Shown in pieces: positions 32,195 to 44,436 of a stretch of 64,000 bases of DNA (position 1 is the stretch's first letter; each line of letters opens with the position of its first letter). A program made the position numbers and the translations under genes. The notes below the pieces were generated by a model, which worked only from the letters and a program-made list of their open reading frames with translations, did not search any database and was not told the DNA's origin. Source of the DNA: Scylla paramamosain (taxonomy: Eukaryota; Arthropoda; Malacostraca; Decapoda; Portunidae); NCBI RefSeq assembly GCF_035594125.1, contig NC_087181.1, positions 3,592,001-3,656,000 on the forward strand, read 5' to 3'.

Positions 32195-33480
32195 ATTGTC
32201 ACCACAGCTCACCACCACACGCCCATTGTCACAACACAATTCACCACCACACGCATATTATCACCACACAGCTCACCACCACACGCCCATTGTCACAACA
32301 CAGTTCACCACCACACGCATATTATCACCACACAGCTCACCACCACACGCCCATTGTCACAACACAGTTCACCACCACACGCATATTGTCACCACACAGC
32401 TCACCACCACACGCCCATTGTCACAACACAGTTCACCACCACACGCATATTATCACCACACAGCTCACCACCACACGCCCATTGTCACAACACAGTTCAC
32501 CACCACACGCATATTGTCACCACACAGCTCACCACCACACGCACATTGTAACAACACAGTTCACCACCACACGCATATTGTCACCACACAGCTCACCACC
32601 ACACGCACATTGTAACAACACAGTTCACCACCACACGCCCATTGTCACCACACAGTTCACCACCACACGCACATTGTCACCACACAGTTCACCACCACAC
32701 GCACATTGTCACCACACAGTTCACCATCACACGCACATTGTCACCACACAGTTCACCACCACACACCCATCTTCACCACACAGTTCACCACCACACGCAC
32801 ATTGTCACCACACAGTTCACCACCACACACCCATCTTCACCACACAGTTCACCACCACACGCACATTGTCACCACACAGTTCACCACCACACGCACATTG
32901 TCACCACAGTTCACCACACGCACATTGTCACCACACAGTTCACCACCACACGCACATTGTCACCACACAGTTCACCACCACACGCACATTGTCACCACAT
33001 AGTTCACCACCACACGCACATTGTCACCACATAGTTCACCACCACACGCACATTGTCACCACAGTTCACCACCACACGCACAATGTCACCACACAGTTCA
33101 CCACCACACGCACATTGTCACCACACAGTTCACCACCACACGCACAATGTCACCACACAGTTCACCACCACACACCCATCTTCACCACACAGTTCACCAC
33201 CACACGCACATTGTCACCACACAGTTCACCATCACACACACATTGTCACCACACAATTCACCACCACACACCCTTTGTCACCACACAATTCACCACCACA
33301 CGCACATTGTCACCACACAGTTCACCACCACACTCCTATTGACACTACACAGTTCACTACCACACGCCTATTGTCACCACACAACTCACTACCATACGCC
33401 CATAGTCACCGCCACACACCACCACACGTCCACCATCACCGCACACCACACGCCCATTGTCACCACCACACACCACTTAA
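32195..33480 (+). repeat. 32-bp minisatellite, about 40 units
   Basis: Core unit reads TTCACCACCACACGCACATT then GTCACCACACAG. The first third alternates two unit types as a 64-bp dimer (CGCCCATTGTCACAACACAG and CGCATATTATCACCACACAG); the rest is monomeric. Plus strand lacks stops in all frames, giving a spurious 350-residue His/Thr/Pro ORF. Confidence 0.95.
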
Positions 33481-33607
33481 CTCTCACTGCGATATCTTAT
33501 TCACATCACTAAAGGCAGTAATGTTTAATCTTATAGATCATCAACAGCAAAGAAAGGTTAAAATGTCAGAAATAAACATATATGTATAGAGAGAAACATT
33601 TAGCAGA

Positions 33608-33634
<27 letters not shown>
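33608..33634. repeat. (CA)n microsatellite beside SINE copy 1
   Basis: Takes the place where the tRNA head should be. Confidence 0.95.
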
Positions 33635-33639
<5 letters not shown>

Positions 33640-33850
33640 CAAATGGGCGAGTCTCTTAATATGTAGCCCCTGTTCACCCAGCAGCAAGTAGATACGGGAT
33701 GTAACCCGAGGGGTTGTGACCTCGCTGTCCCGGTGTGTGGTGTGTAAGTGGTCTCAGTCCTACCCAAAGATCGGTCACTATGAGCTCTGAGCTCTTTCCG
33801 TAGGGTAACGGCTGGCTGGGTGACCAGCAGACGACCGTAGGTGAATCACA
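33634..33850 (+). mobile_element. SINE copy 1, tRNA head missing
   Basis: Body identical in order to the copy at 52.0-52.3 kb: GAGGCAAATGGGCGAG, AGCCCCTGTTCACC, CAAGTAGATACGGGATGTAA, GGTTGTGACCTCGCTGTCCC, AGATCGGTCACTATGAGCTC, GACCAGCAGACGACCGTAGG. It begins directly at a (CA)n tract. Confidence 0.8.
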
Positions 33851-34205
33851 CATACAATCAGGAAGTCACATACACCATTAAATTGCCCTTAAAAATTATG
33901 GGTTAACGAAATGATTAAGGAGATTTGAATACCAGCAGTTGCATCGTTCACTGGTTCACTTTTAAATCAATGCTTGCTGTTCTAGCGTGAAGAGTTGAGA
34001 ATTTCCGAAGTCGCTTCGTACTCATGGATTCAGGAAAATCACGCACACCATTAAATTACCCCTAAGGATTATGAGTTACTGAAATAATTCAGGCTGTTTA
34101 AATACCAGCTGCATCGTTAACAGGTTCACATCTCATATAACTGCTCGCTGTTCTACCGTGTAATGTCAATAATCTAGCAAGTTGTCTCGTACTCCTGGTT
34201 TCGGG
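33845..34205. repeat. Tandem duplication, about 180-bp unit, two copies
   Basis: Both units share CACCATTAAATTNCCC, TACCAGC, GCATCGTT and CTCGTACTC-like landmarks in order; roughly 75-80% alike by eye. Confidence 0.85.
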
Positions 34206-36029
34206 AGTCAGGGTCTGGCCAGGGAGCAACATATGGACAGCTGTTCATGGCATGCTTGGTGACTAACAAGACTGGTCAGGTTGTGAGGAGTGTCAGAGTC
34301 AAACAAACTAATGAACCCAAGAACCATAATCTGAAGCACTTCTGCACCACACGTCTATTACTTTCAGAAGGCTCTAGTTGAAGTTACATGGGTTTTCAAG
34401 GGTCTTTTTATGATTCTAGTAAGAGAATAACAAAATTTTCATATCATTATTAGGAGAAGCTCTTGAAAACCCGGCTGATCACCTCTGTCGCCTTTGAAAA
34501 TAGGAGTAGTTGTGGTGAAAGAGCGAAGCGTTTCGCTGACCCAATGAACCGATTCGCAGACCGCCACTCGCTGGCCGCTGAACACTGATCTTCAGTGTTC
34601 TTCTGACTGTTGTGGTGAGCGTTTGAGTTCCCTCCGCTGAAAGTAAGGCTGGCGATCATTTCAGCTTGTCTAGATGTAATTGCAATTATTGGTGGTGGTG
34701 GTGGTGGTAAGGTGCAAACTTTTCTAGGGCGTCTGTAATTTTGTTGGTAAGTGATATTGACAAAAGAGCAGGATTGAAATAACCCAACGTTAAGACTGGT
34801 GTCACAAGTGCCTCCTTACTGCGTCATTACTATACCGAAGCGAAATTGTAATAAGTTTTGATTTATATTTAGAGAAGACTTCTCAAAATATAAGTCAAGA
34901 CGTTTGTTTCACCTAACCAACGATTTCTAATGTGCCTTATGTTTTCATGGTGATGCATATAGTGAATTAATTTTCTACCTCTTTTCCGTCGCAAAATGTC
35001 TAATTTTCGAGTTATATTTCTACCCTGCATCCCCAATGCTCTTGAGGGGGCCTGTGGGATTTTTTTTTTTTTAGGGGGCATTAAATTAAGTAATGTGTGT
35101 TGCTTAATATAACCTGACTTAACCTAAACTGACCTGACAAGACCTGACCTGATCTAACCTAATGTAACCGGACTTAACCTAATGTGATCTAACCTAACCT
35201 GACCTGACCTAACCCAAACTAATCAGACCTAACTCATCTCACCAATGACAGCAACGTTCGCTGCCGCCGCCGCAGCTGATCACTTCTGCAACGCACATTA
35301 TTTGATTTAATCCTCCGCTACCCAAAAACCCGGACTTTTCACAGGTCTCCCAAGATAGTTGGGGATTAGGGATAAAGGCATAACTTGAAAGAGGTAGAAC
35401 TCGAAAACTAGTAATTTGCAATGGAAAAGTAGAAAATCAATTGACTCACTACATGTATCATCAGACAAAAACACAAGGCACATCAGAAAATCATTTGTTG
35501 GGTGAAACTGAAAATTGACTGAAAAGGATTGAAATGAAAATTATTCTTTATAAGTAATAATAGTGTGTAGAGGTATTGTATAGTTATATGCTCTCCCCAG
35601 CTCTCTCCACTTGACTAATAACACTATTTCATCAGCCCAGCAGTTATGAATGAGAGACCTCATAAATGTTTTCGGAGCTTCGGTTGTCTTGCTACGATGC
35701 GTTTCGTAGCTCAGGTGGCCAGAAGTGAGACTTCTGGTAGTTTGAAATGTCGCGCCGCTTTGCATGGAGGGAAAAGGCCACATGTATTTAGCTTTTCGAT
35801 CATACGAAACCAAGGAAAGAAAAAAAAAAAAAAAGGCGGTATTATAATCGGTGTTCCTATCTTGTTAACGGCACAAGTTGACTTGGTTTTAATTACCCGT
35901 ACCTACGTACGAAGACGTCTTCAACATTTGTCTGCGCTAGATAAGGACCAAATTCTCCTGCACGGCACATGCTCTCTCATCTGGAGTAATGCACTACATT
36001 CATGTCATGCATCAGTCAGTCATCCTTGG
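34206..36029. other. No gene recognised; degenerate CCTAA stretch
   Basis: 35103-35240 is a degenerate AACCT/CCTGA stretch of telomere-like character. A MITE-like phrase (GAAGCTCTTGAAAACCCGGC) is at about 34453. Otherwise nothing supported. Confidence 0.5.
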
Positions 36030-36735
36030 CTAGGGTTGCCACTTCGATACCCCCCCCCCAAAAAAAAAAAAAAATCGGTAGCTGAAGTTGGAACAGTGAT
36101 GGCGAGTGAAGAGAGCTCATGTATTAGCGGGGGCTTAGACGATAAGTTCTTCCATAAGTACCCAGTATTAGGAGGAAGTGAAGGCTATCTGGACTAAATG
36201 CGAGGATATATTTCAGAACACATTTCAGTTGTCAGTAATATATTATACGGATATATCATGGATATTGTATATTTTTTCATGTATACTTTGTTGCTTCTTG
36301 CTGCAGCAAAGAACTTTTTGCTTCCCAGTGTTTGAGAAATTCAGCACAGCTCTTCAAAATTTTGAACAACAATCGGTTCACATTAACGAGTTCAACGGAA
36401 CACCGGTTCCTAGTGTTGCTCCACTTATTCTGCATGATTGAGAATATTCTTTCCTCGTGTCCAGTTGAGGATGGTAAATAATTGATAACAGACAGCAGCA
36501 TTCTCCACTCCTACTCTCTCCTACTCTGTCTAGACTGGCAGCTGTTGGTGGTGGAGGTAGGAGAGGCGATACGATGCGTGCTGATTACTTATTGCACGAC
36601 TGGTTATTTATTTGACTATTCATATAGCCAAATATGGAACAAATGGTGTTCCATATTGGTTCAGAACGAAACGCAACATTTCACTCTTCAATACGGAACG
36701 ATTCCATATTTTTAAAGGACAGGTGGTCACCCTAG
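36030..36735 (-). mobile_element. hAT-like element with transposase C-terminal remnant
   Basis: Ends CTAGGGTTGCCACTT and (reverse complement) CTAGGGTGACCACCT are imperfect inverted repeats. On the minus strand 36277-36501 reads GHEERIFSIMQNKWSNTRNR, resembling the hAT dimerisation motif (ER.FS.M...W...R). No clean 8-bp target duplication was found. Confidence 0.55.
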
Positions 36736-37358
36736 GCCCGCTTCACCATTCTTTTGTCCGACTTGTCAGTAGAGGCTGTCCTGTCGTGGTGGTGTGGCGA
36801 AGGTACTGGGTGTGTGTAATCTGTGCGAGGGGCACCTATCGATTTTTTTTTTCTGACAGACGAAGAAGAATATTGGGGCTTGAATCACGCAAAAAAAAAA
36901 AAAAAATAAAAAAAATAATGAAGTGAACAGTTTTGAAGTAGCGAGAACATAACTAGGACAACTTCATCTGAGGTTTTCTTGATTCTCATAGTTATTTTAA
37001 AGGATTCTGTATGGGAAAATTACTTATGAAAACCTGACTAAAAACCTCAGAGGCCTTTGCTATAGTGTTGTGGTAATGAGAGAATAAAACTGTTCAAAAT
37101 AAATGTCTTGGTGATACGTAAGTAAAGAATAGATTGGTAACGACTGAGGAGTAGCGCTGGCCATTAGGTTTTTCTCCAGAGTTTACCTTTACAGAATTAC
37201 GAAGCAAATAAAGAAGGAATGGGTGTGTCACAGCTTTCATACTATATGTATTTTGTCAAGGGAATTTTCAAAATGCTCATCCTACATAACACGGTAAACA
37301 TTACAGTATACTACCTTTGCATACTGTACAATACATTATACGGTGACTAAAAAATGTT

Positions 37359-37410
<52 letters not shown>

Positions 37411-39671
37411 GGTTAGTGTAATACTTGCCTGGATTCTTGGTCATTGTAGTGAAGATTGATAGCAGGTTACGAGTGTGTTGAAATATTGTTAAACTTGCCA
37501 AAGAATAACGGAGATAATGCGAGTTTAAGTTCCAAACAATGTTGAAAGTGTTTATCTCTGCTCTGTCCCAAACAGTGTTGAAAGTGTTCATCTCTGCTCT
37601 TTGCTCCTTTTTTAATGTTTGATAGTGAAAAACAAAATGTAGAAGAGGAAGTTCTTAACATGATGTTATCAGATTTTACACTAGAAGGTAATCTGGTAAG
37701 CAGCTTTTTACCTGAAGCTGTTAGTACAAAACACCAGGGTTGAGTGTGTGTGCCCTCACATTGCCAAACAACAGTTTTGCATCTGCAGCTTGGAACAAGT
37801 TGCTTATCATCCCTCCTTTCTGCCTCATCAAACATCTGTTGACACAATTGTGTTATTAGAAAAATAATTAGGCAAAATAAATGCAGAATAGTAAATCCAA
37901 AAATGGCTGGTTTTCAGAAACCTACTTTGCCGAAATATTTTTTTATACATTATGCAGCTTTCAGTTTCTTGTCTACTACAGTTCCCCAAGATTGTTGAGG
38001 GAGAGGAGTTAGCATGTAGTTTGGTTAGATTTGTTTGGTGTTCCTTAAAATGGACTTAAAACTTTTAAGAGAATATAAATAACTTAAGAGGTTACAAGAC
38101 CCTGCTTCTTGTGTTTTTGCTTTTGAAGTGTTTTTCATCATAATGCATGATAACTGATAACTATCTTCATTTCCACATTTTATGAAATTGTATGTGTTGA
38201 AAGTTACAAGGCTGTTGTTTGCTTCTTAATTCACATTTCCTAGTATACAACCATGAATTACCTACAGATGCACATCATGTCCTGCTGCAACCAGGAGTGA
38301 GTGTTGGGGAGCAAGCAACAGAATTAACACCTGCTGCTGGTGACATATGACCTTGATGTTGTGGCACCAGGATAAAAACTTGCAGTAAATCCTTTCTACT
38401 GGTGAGTCATTGTTATTGAAGGTTTTCCTGGACAGGTTATTTGAGGACAAGGATGATCACATAGATTAATGATGAGGGAGCCACACCAAGTGTTGTGTGA
38501 GTGAAGTACATAGCAGTAGATGTTAGCTCTTCATGCAGCAACATTGCAGCATCAAGGCTGTGTGTACTTAACTAGCAAGTGCTGATGCTGGAGTCCATGC
38601 CAGGTATGACAAGTTTGATGAGATGTTAGGGATGGGTGTTGATTAAATAGCAGGGGGAGTTTTGTTGTTTAATATTAGGAAGGATGGTATCTTGTAAGAG
38701 TTGAGAGTTGGTGTGAAAATATTACCCAAGACTTTTATTTTGATACTTGTGTTTTAATTGACTAAAGAAATACGACGACTGTGATGATTGATGTAAGAGG
38801 TGCCAAGTTCTGTAGTGTGTCAGTTGTCAGCAGATGGTACCATGATATGAAGAATAGCACAGCTGTCCAGCAAGCAGAAGGTCTCAGGTGTGATCCTTGT
38901 GATCCTTGGTTGGTGCCAGCTTTTCTGGTGAGACACCTGAGCTCCAACAACCAGGTTAAAAATCAAAAGAACATTATCATCATATCTCTAGAATTGTCTA
39001 AAAAAAGCCAAATATTTCAGCTTTTGTTTCACTAGGATTGCTGGCATCTAGTGGAAAAGTCCCTCAGAAGCTCATTTCATTCTCGTCCAGACATTTATCT
39101 CTCCTGTTCTGTAATGACACTGAACTAAGTATTCACTGCACATAGAACATCCTACTCTCATTCCTCATTATTTATTTTAGATTGTTTTACATCACAGTGA
39201 TGCCAAATGTAATTTGGATTTTCTCCTTGCAGATCCTGCCTCCATGCAAAGGATATTTCTGCTGAAGTTTGGAATTAATTTTTCTAGCTGTCTCTGCACC
39301 ATACTGCTTCTTACAAAAGGTTGATTCCCCTCTGCTTTGAGTTATGCAAGTGTTCTTGCAGTGTTGCTTTTAATGTATGGTATTATTGCTCTTCTGAACC
39401 ATGTATTGCACACTTTTCCCTCCTATGGTAAAATTTTACAAGTTTATTTGAGGCACTTCCCGTAATAGTGAGAAATGCCAGTCAATCTGTAAAACAAAAG
39501 TGTTGGAGATTGGAAGATCTGCAGAATGTGAGCTGGCTCTTGGCTTAATAATGCCTAGAAAAGGACACCAATATGCTTGCTTAGGAGAAGGTTGGATGAT
39601 TACTTGGGAATTCACTGGTTGTTTGTGCTTTTGGAATATTGCCTCACTTATAAACTTAATTTTAAGCATAG
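36736..39671. other. No host gene recognised
   Basis: Contains (TC)n at 37363-37407 and a 36-bp tandem duplication at 37531-37602. A minus-strand frame at 37467-37847 (SCRCKTVVWQCEG, WCFVLTASGKKLLTRLPSS) could be an old transposon remnant but is not identified. Confidence 0.45.
37363..37407. repeat. (TC)n microsatellite
   Basis: Pure dinucleotide tract. Confidence 0.95.
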
Positions 39672-40662
39672 TGTAAGCGCCGTACGATACTTATTAATGT
39701 ATTGTACCGGAGGTGACTGAAACGAGCTGTACAGTACTCGCTCTTTGTATTCAGAAGTGGTCAAACCTGCAAATTAACATGTTATCACTAATACTGAGAG
39801 TAACACAAAGGAGTATATCATAGGAAACACAGGTATTGCAGTACATCATTGTTGTGACACTTCACGTCGTCAATTCCATACAATATATAAATCAATACAG
39901 AGTTACCTACACTTTAGTGGGTACAGTCGGTTCTACAGATGAACACCACCAGCACAAACACAGCAAGTCACCCCTCTCATCTGCGTGATCTGATGTACGT
40001 CATTATGTTACGTTAAGTGTACTTATATTAACACACATCTCTAAATCCTCACAATTTAAGTATCTAATCACTATAAGTAGTCACATTAATTCCTCACAAT
40101 TTAAGTATCTAAATATAAGTAGTCACATTAATTATATTGAAACATCATCAAATCCTCATGGTTACATAAGTATCCTAATACTATGAATACATACACAATG
40201 TGGGGAACAGGCGTCCTCTTGGTTGTATGCAAGGGATTACACTTGGAGATTTACCGGGATGAGGAACACGGGGATTTACTCTGTGCCTCCCGAGACACGT
40301 CTAACGTGTAGGCATGACTGCCGTGAAGTAAGTGGCTTTGGAGACGCTGCTGGGCCCCTACAGCATATGATGTTCATTATGCTGCAGGTATGTTATCAGC
40401 GCCCATGCCACAACAACCGACCCGTCAATGAGAGAAAGAGCTGAGAGGGCAAGTTCAACGCGTCCCCTCGGCCCTACGTTCCCCTCTCACTCGGCTGTGC
40501 TGGCACGCAGGCGCACCCTACACTCCATACACTACTCATGACACTACTCATGTATAACAACCAGTCACTACAAATAATATACTGCTAACAAAGAAAACAT
40601 AAAATGTCGCATTACAATGTATCTCTAGCCGTCGTGTAAGTTGTGCGTACACGGCGGCTACA
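39672..40662. mobile_element. Candidate solo LTR, 991 bp
   Basis: Starts TGTAAGCGCCGTAC and ends GTACACGGCGGCTACA, so TG..CA termini with inverted ends. Flanked by near-identical pentamers CATAG and CATGG. No gag, pol or second LTR in the window. Confidence 0.5.
40046..40136. repeat. 45-bp tandem duplication inside the LTR candidate
   Basis: TCCTCACAATTTAAGTATCT repeats with period 45. Confidence 0.9.
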
Positions 40663-41960
40663 CATGGGCAAGTAAAATTGTAAATATTTTTGGCTTGCTT
40701 CTTATACAGTTTCTTTATGCAAATGATCTAGACATACAATACAAGTTGAAGTAAGGAGTAACTCCATTTTGATCTATCACCTGCCTCACTTCTGCAGGAA
40801 GTGCTTCAATTGTTATTCCCCTTGTCTACTCACCAAGAATAAACCATTGTCCTTTCTTTAACTGATGTACAACAACAGTAGTTGCAAGGCAGACTGTTGC
40901 AGGGTTTATCTTTAAAAGTATTTTGCAAAACTTGACTGGTGATCTGCTTTTACTTTGTCATATTGACAGTCATGTCTCCTCATCTTCAAGAGAAACTCCA
41001 TCCTGGTAGATCTATTATTTGGGACTTCATTCTTAGTGTTTATAGCTCTTGTTAGGATGCAAGGAAATGCTGAATTTGTGTTTGTGTGTGCACCTCACTT
41101 TACTGGCTCCCTTGGTTACAAAAACTTGCTGGAGTTGTAAGCTAGACCTTCCAGGGTTATGTGGCCAACTATTTGTGTTATAATAATTAATCACAAAATC
41201 TCCAGTGTCTTTCAAGCCTCATGGACTAAAATAAGTTGTTTAGTTAAATTAACAGTTAATTAAATAAAACACAGGATTATTAACAAAACATTCAAATGTG
41301 ATAAATATTCTTCCCATCTGTCATAGCTTCAATGATAAATATTCTTCTCATCTTTCACAGCTTCTATGATGTGCATGCACTTTCTTGAATTTTCACATAG
41401 TTTTGTGTAATTATTCTTGTTTTCTACTGGTGACAGTGATTGCAGTCAACAACAGTACAGCTGGAGAAAATCTGAGTAGGGATGTTTCTAAATTAACACT
41501 AACTTGCTTTTATACTTGTATCCACAATGGATACTGGATACAATAAAAATCACAAGTAAAACTAAACAAGTAAGCTAATTCATTCATTCTCTCACCACAG
41601 ATCCACAGGATGTTGCCCCCTCAGTATGTTTACAAACCAGTTATTCACCACTGTATCCCTTTCACCCACTCAAAATTGTGAACCCTTCCCATTACTCCTA
41701 CCACATGCATTCTTTAAATCTATTAACATCCAAAACATATTAGTCTTTTGTAAAGTACCTACTTCTTACACTTGTTAAACAGCAAACATCTTGTTCCCAC
41801 TTTGTAAACCCCACAGCTTACATTATTCCTGCCTCTGTATTCTAGCTAATGAGCCAATCACTCTCTCTAACTTGCATTTAAAGCAAGAGCATTAATTTTT
41901 TTCTATATATGGGAGCCATATCACACTCTCACACTGTACCATTCTGTTAATTTACATGTA
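40663..41960. other. No gene recognised
   Basis: A short duplication around TGATAAATATTCTTC (41299 and 41334) is the only structure noted. Confidence 0.5.
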
Positions 41961-42156
41961 CAGTAAAATCTCCATAAATCAAACTATATGGAGCGAGGTG
42001 GTTGACGGTTTATCCAAAAGTTTGGTACACATTTTTGGCTGGTTTCTATGTACATAAACACATGTATGTTTACTCTTATTTACAGCATATTTGTTAGTAC
42101 ACATTATAAGACCAAGTACAAATATGGTTGCTGTGCTAGCGCAAGATGTTATCTCG

Positions 42157-42256
42157 TATTGTAAATCCCGAGGCTCACTTTTATATGCATGTTCTTTAGA
42201 TGCTCCTCATATTGTAAATCCCGAGGCTCACTGGTATATGCATGTTCTTTAGATGC
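42157..42256. repeat. 53-bp tandem duplication
   Basis: TATTGTAAATCCCGAGGCTC repeats with period 53 inside the LINE-C remnant. Confidence 0.95.
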
Positions 42257-42622
42257 CCAGGGAGCATTTGATGCTATACCTCATGATGTCATTTTATACA
42301 AGGCAATGGGAGCGATTCCTAAGGATTGCTGGGCTACTTTGCTTACGTGGTACACATCAATTACAATGCAAGTTAAGTGGGGAACATATTTATCTGCTGA
42401 TATCCAAGTCTCTAGAGGTACTTGCCAAGGTGGGCTAACATCTCCTTTTTTATTTAACCTATTTTACAAAGATCTTGTGGATACCTTATCTGCGTATAAT
42501 GGTGGAGTTGTTATTGGTTCCAAGTCTTTTAACGTTTTTAGTTATGCAGATGATATTTTTTTATGTAGTCTAACTGTCACAGGTCTGCAACAAATGAGTG
42601 AGGTTTCTAATAAGTATGTAAG

Positions 42623-42701
42623 TAATCATGGCTTGTCTTTTAATCCCAGCAAGACTGAATGTAATCATGGCTTGTCTTTTAATCCCAGCAAGACTGAATG
42701 T
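42623..42701. repeat. 39-bp exact tandem duplication, in frame
   Basis: Repeats 13 codons (NHGLSFNPSKTEC) of the LINE-C reverse transcriptase. Confidence 0.97.
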
Positions 42702-43141
42702 ATCATATTCGGGGAATTTTGTTTTACGGAGCGTCCTGTATGGCACCTAAATAGATATTTTGAAAGGATGTGATGTGTAGAAATACCTGGGAGTGAATCT
42801 TTCCCACGGAAAACCTCATGCTCATGTGAATGAATGCAGTAGTGCCTGCAGAAAAGCATTTTACGCCTTACAATGAGCAGGGTTGTGCAACTTGGAAACT
42901 AATGTTAACACAGCTCCTTATGTCTGGAAAACTGCAATTAGGCCTGTAATGACATATGGATTGAATACTGTTAAGATAGATAAAAGACGTATGAATGAGT
43001 TCATGCAAGGAAAGCTTGTAAAGGCTATGTTCAGACTACATAAATACTGTAGAAATAAACCCTTATTGAAAGCCTTAAGGATACCCTATGGTGGATGCAA
43101 TGAATATTGACCTATTAGGCCAGATTTTTCATAATAACTTA

Positions 43142-43211
43142 AGAGCAAGATGATTTTATATATACTGCTATAATAAAGAGCAAGATGATTTTATATATAC
43201 TGCTATAATAA
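43142..43211. repeat. 35-bp exact tandem duplication
   Basis: AGAGCAAGATGATTTTATAT repeats with period 35. Confidence 0.97.
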
Positions 43212-44274
43212 AGTTTTGAGTGAAAGAATTCAATTCAACAACAGGCTTACTCGAAAGAGCGAGGGACATCTGTTCAAAGTACAATGTAAACTTTATGAAA
43301 TACCTGTTTGACTCTAGCTATGCAAAGAAGGCCGAATATGAAATAAAACATCAAAGATTTGATAATGATGGGTTATCTAACAGTGTCCGTGCCCTTCTGG
43401 CAAGTGAAAATTCATTTGACAATTATGTTTTAAATTTGATACTTGCTCCATTTTAGTCTCATGATGTGTAATTTAAAAATAACTTATTTATATAATTTTA
43501 AAGTGTAATTTAAAAATAACTGATTTATATAATTTTAAAATTCATGTTTTTAATAACTTATAAAATTTTAAAATTCATGTTTTAATCTATGTATAATTTT
43601 GAAATTGTTTAGCTAGTAAGATTTCCCTTGTATACTTATAATTAACTCCTTTCTTTTGATACTCTAAATTTTATAACGATGTAATCTTTAAACTGTTTTT
43701 TAGTCTCTAATTAATTTTATGAATGACAAGGTATTATGTTCTTTTGTTAAATATGTTTATAGTGTCCTATCTTCTTTTGATGGGAAATAAAAAAATTATT
43801 ATTATAAGCCTCAAGATGGATATTTACAGCATATTTTGTTATTATACACGGTACACAACTCACTATCTGGTCACTTTAATTCAATTTAAGAGTTCACTTA
43901 CATTATGCAACTACACACTTAGTGTTTACTTAAGAGCTCACTTAACTGTACACAACACACAAGATCACATAAGAGCTAACATAACATAAAGCACTGTACT
44001 ACTAGTGTACTTTTGCTTATCACTCAGAGTTCGAGTCAAAGATGTTAGCTGGTGGCTCTGGTGTGATTGGGGATGGAGTGGAGTGGGCAGACTGGCTAAG
44101 AAGGCTGATAAGGACGTTCAGGTTATCCGATATTCAGCTTATTTGGGTTCAATTTAGGGAGGTTTTACTGTACATACCATATAGGAGCAATCTTACAAAC
44201 CACTCAGCCAATTACTTATTTCCTTTAAATATTTTCCTACTCATCCAAGCCAGCAAGTTCATTGCTTTCTCTTT

Positions 44275-44436
44275 ACTCTTCAACACTTTCATTCAACTTT
44301 ACCCATCTTTTACACTTTGCTTGGCTGACAATTTCTCAAAATACTCAGGCAGCCTACTCTTCAACACTTTCATTCAACTTTACCCATCTTTTACACTTTG
44401 CTAGGCTGACAATTTCTCAAAATACTCAGGCAGCCT
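44275..44436. repeat. 81-bp tandem duplication
   Basis: ACTCTTCAACACTTTCATTC repeats with period 81; the copies differ at very few positions. Confidence 0.97.

Larger units (their letters stand above)
42130..43460 (+). pseudogene. LINE-C reverse transcriptase remnant inside a Tigger-like element
   Basis: The frame from 42189 reads LDAQGAFDAIPHDVIL, SRGTCQGGLTSPFLFNL and VFSYADDIFLCS (YADD active site). Later frames read KYLGVNLSHGK and PYVWKTAIRPVMTYGL. A 13-residue segment (NHGLSFNPSKTEC) is duplicated exactly in frame. No endonuclease, several stops. Confidence 0.82.
41961..44170 (+). mobile_element. Tigger/mariner-like element with TA target duplication, carrying LINE-C
   Basis: Ends are CAGTAAAATCTCCATAAAT and, as reverse complement, CAGTAAAACCTCCCTAAAT, each flanked by TA. 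No transposase is recognised; most of the interior is the LINE remnant, so it is non-autonomous or gutted. Strand is arbitrary. Confidence 0.72.

Noticed and set aside
32165..33589. His/Thr/Pro-rich ORFs up to 350 residues, one continuous with LINE-A sequence
   Set aside because: The 32-bp unit has no stop trinucleotide in any sense frame, so open frames are expected by chance.
37467..37847. Minus-strand ORF with SCRCKTVVWQCEG as a host gene
   Set aside because: Too short, no splice partners, and Cys motif not diagnostic; noted only as possible transposon remnant.
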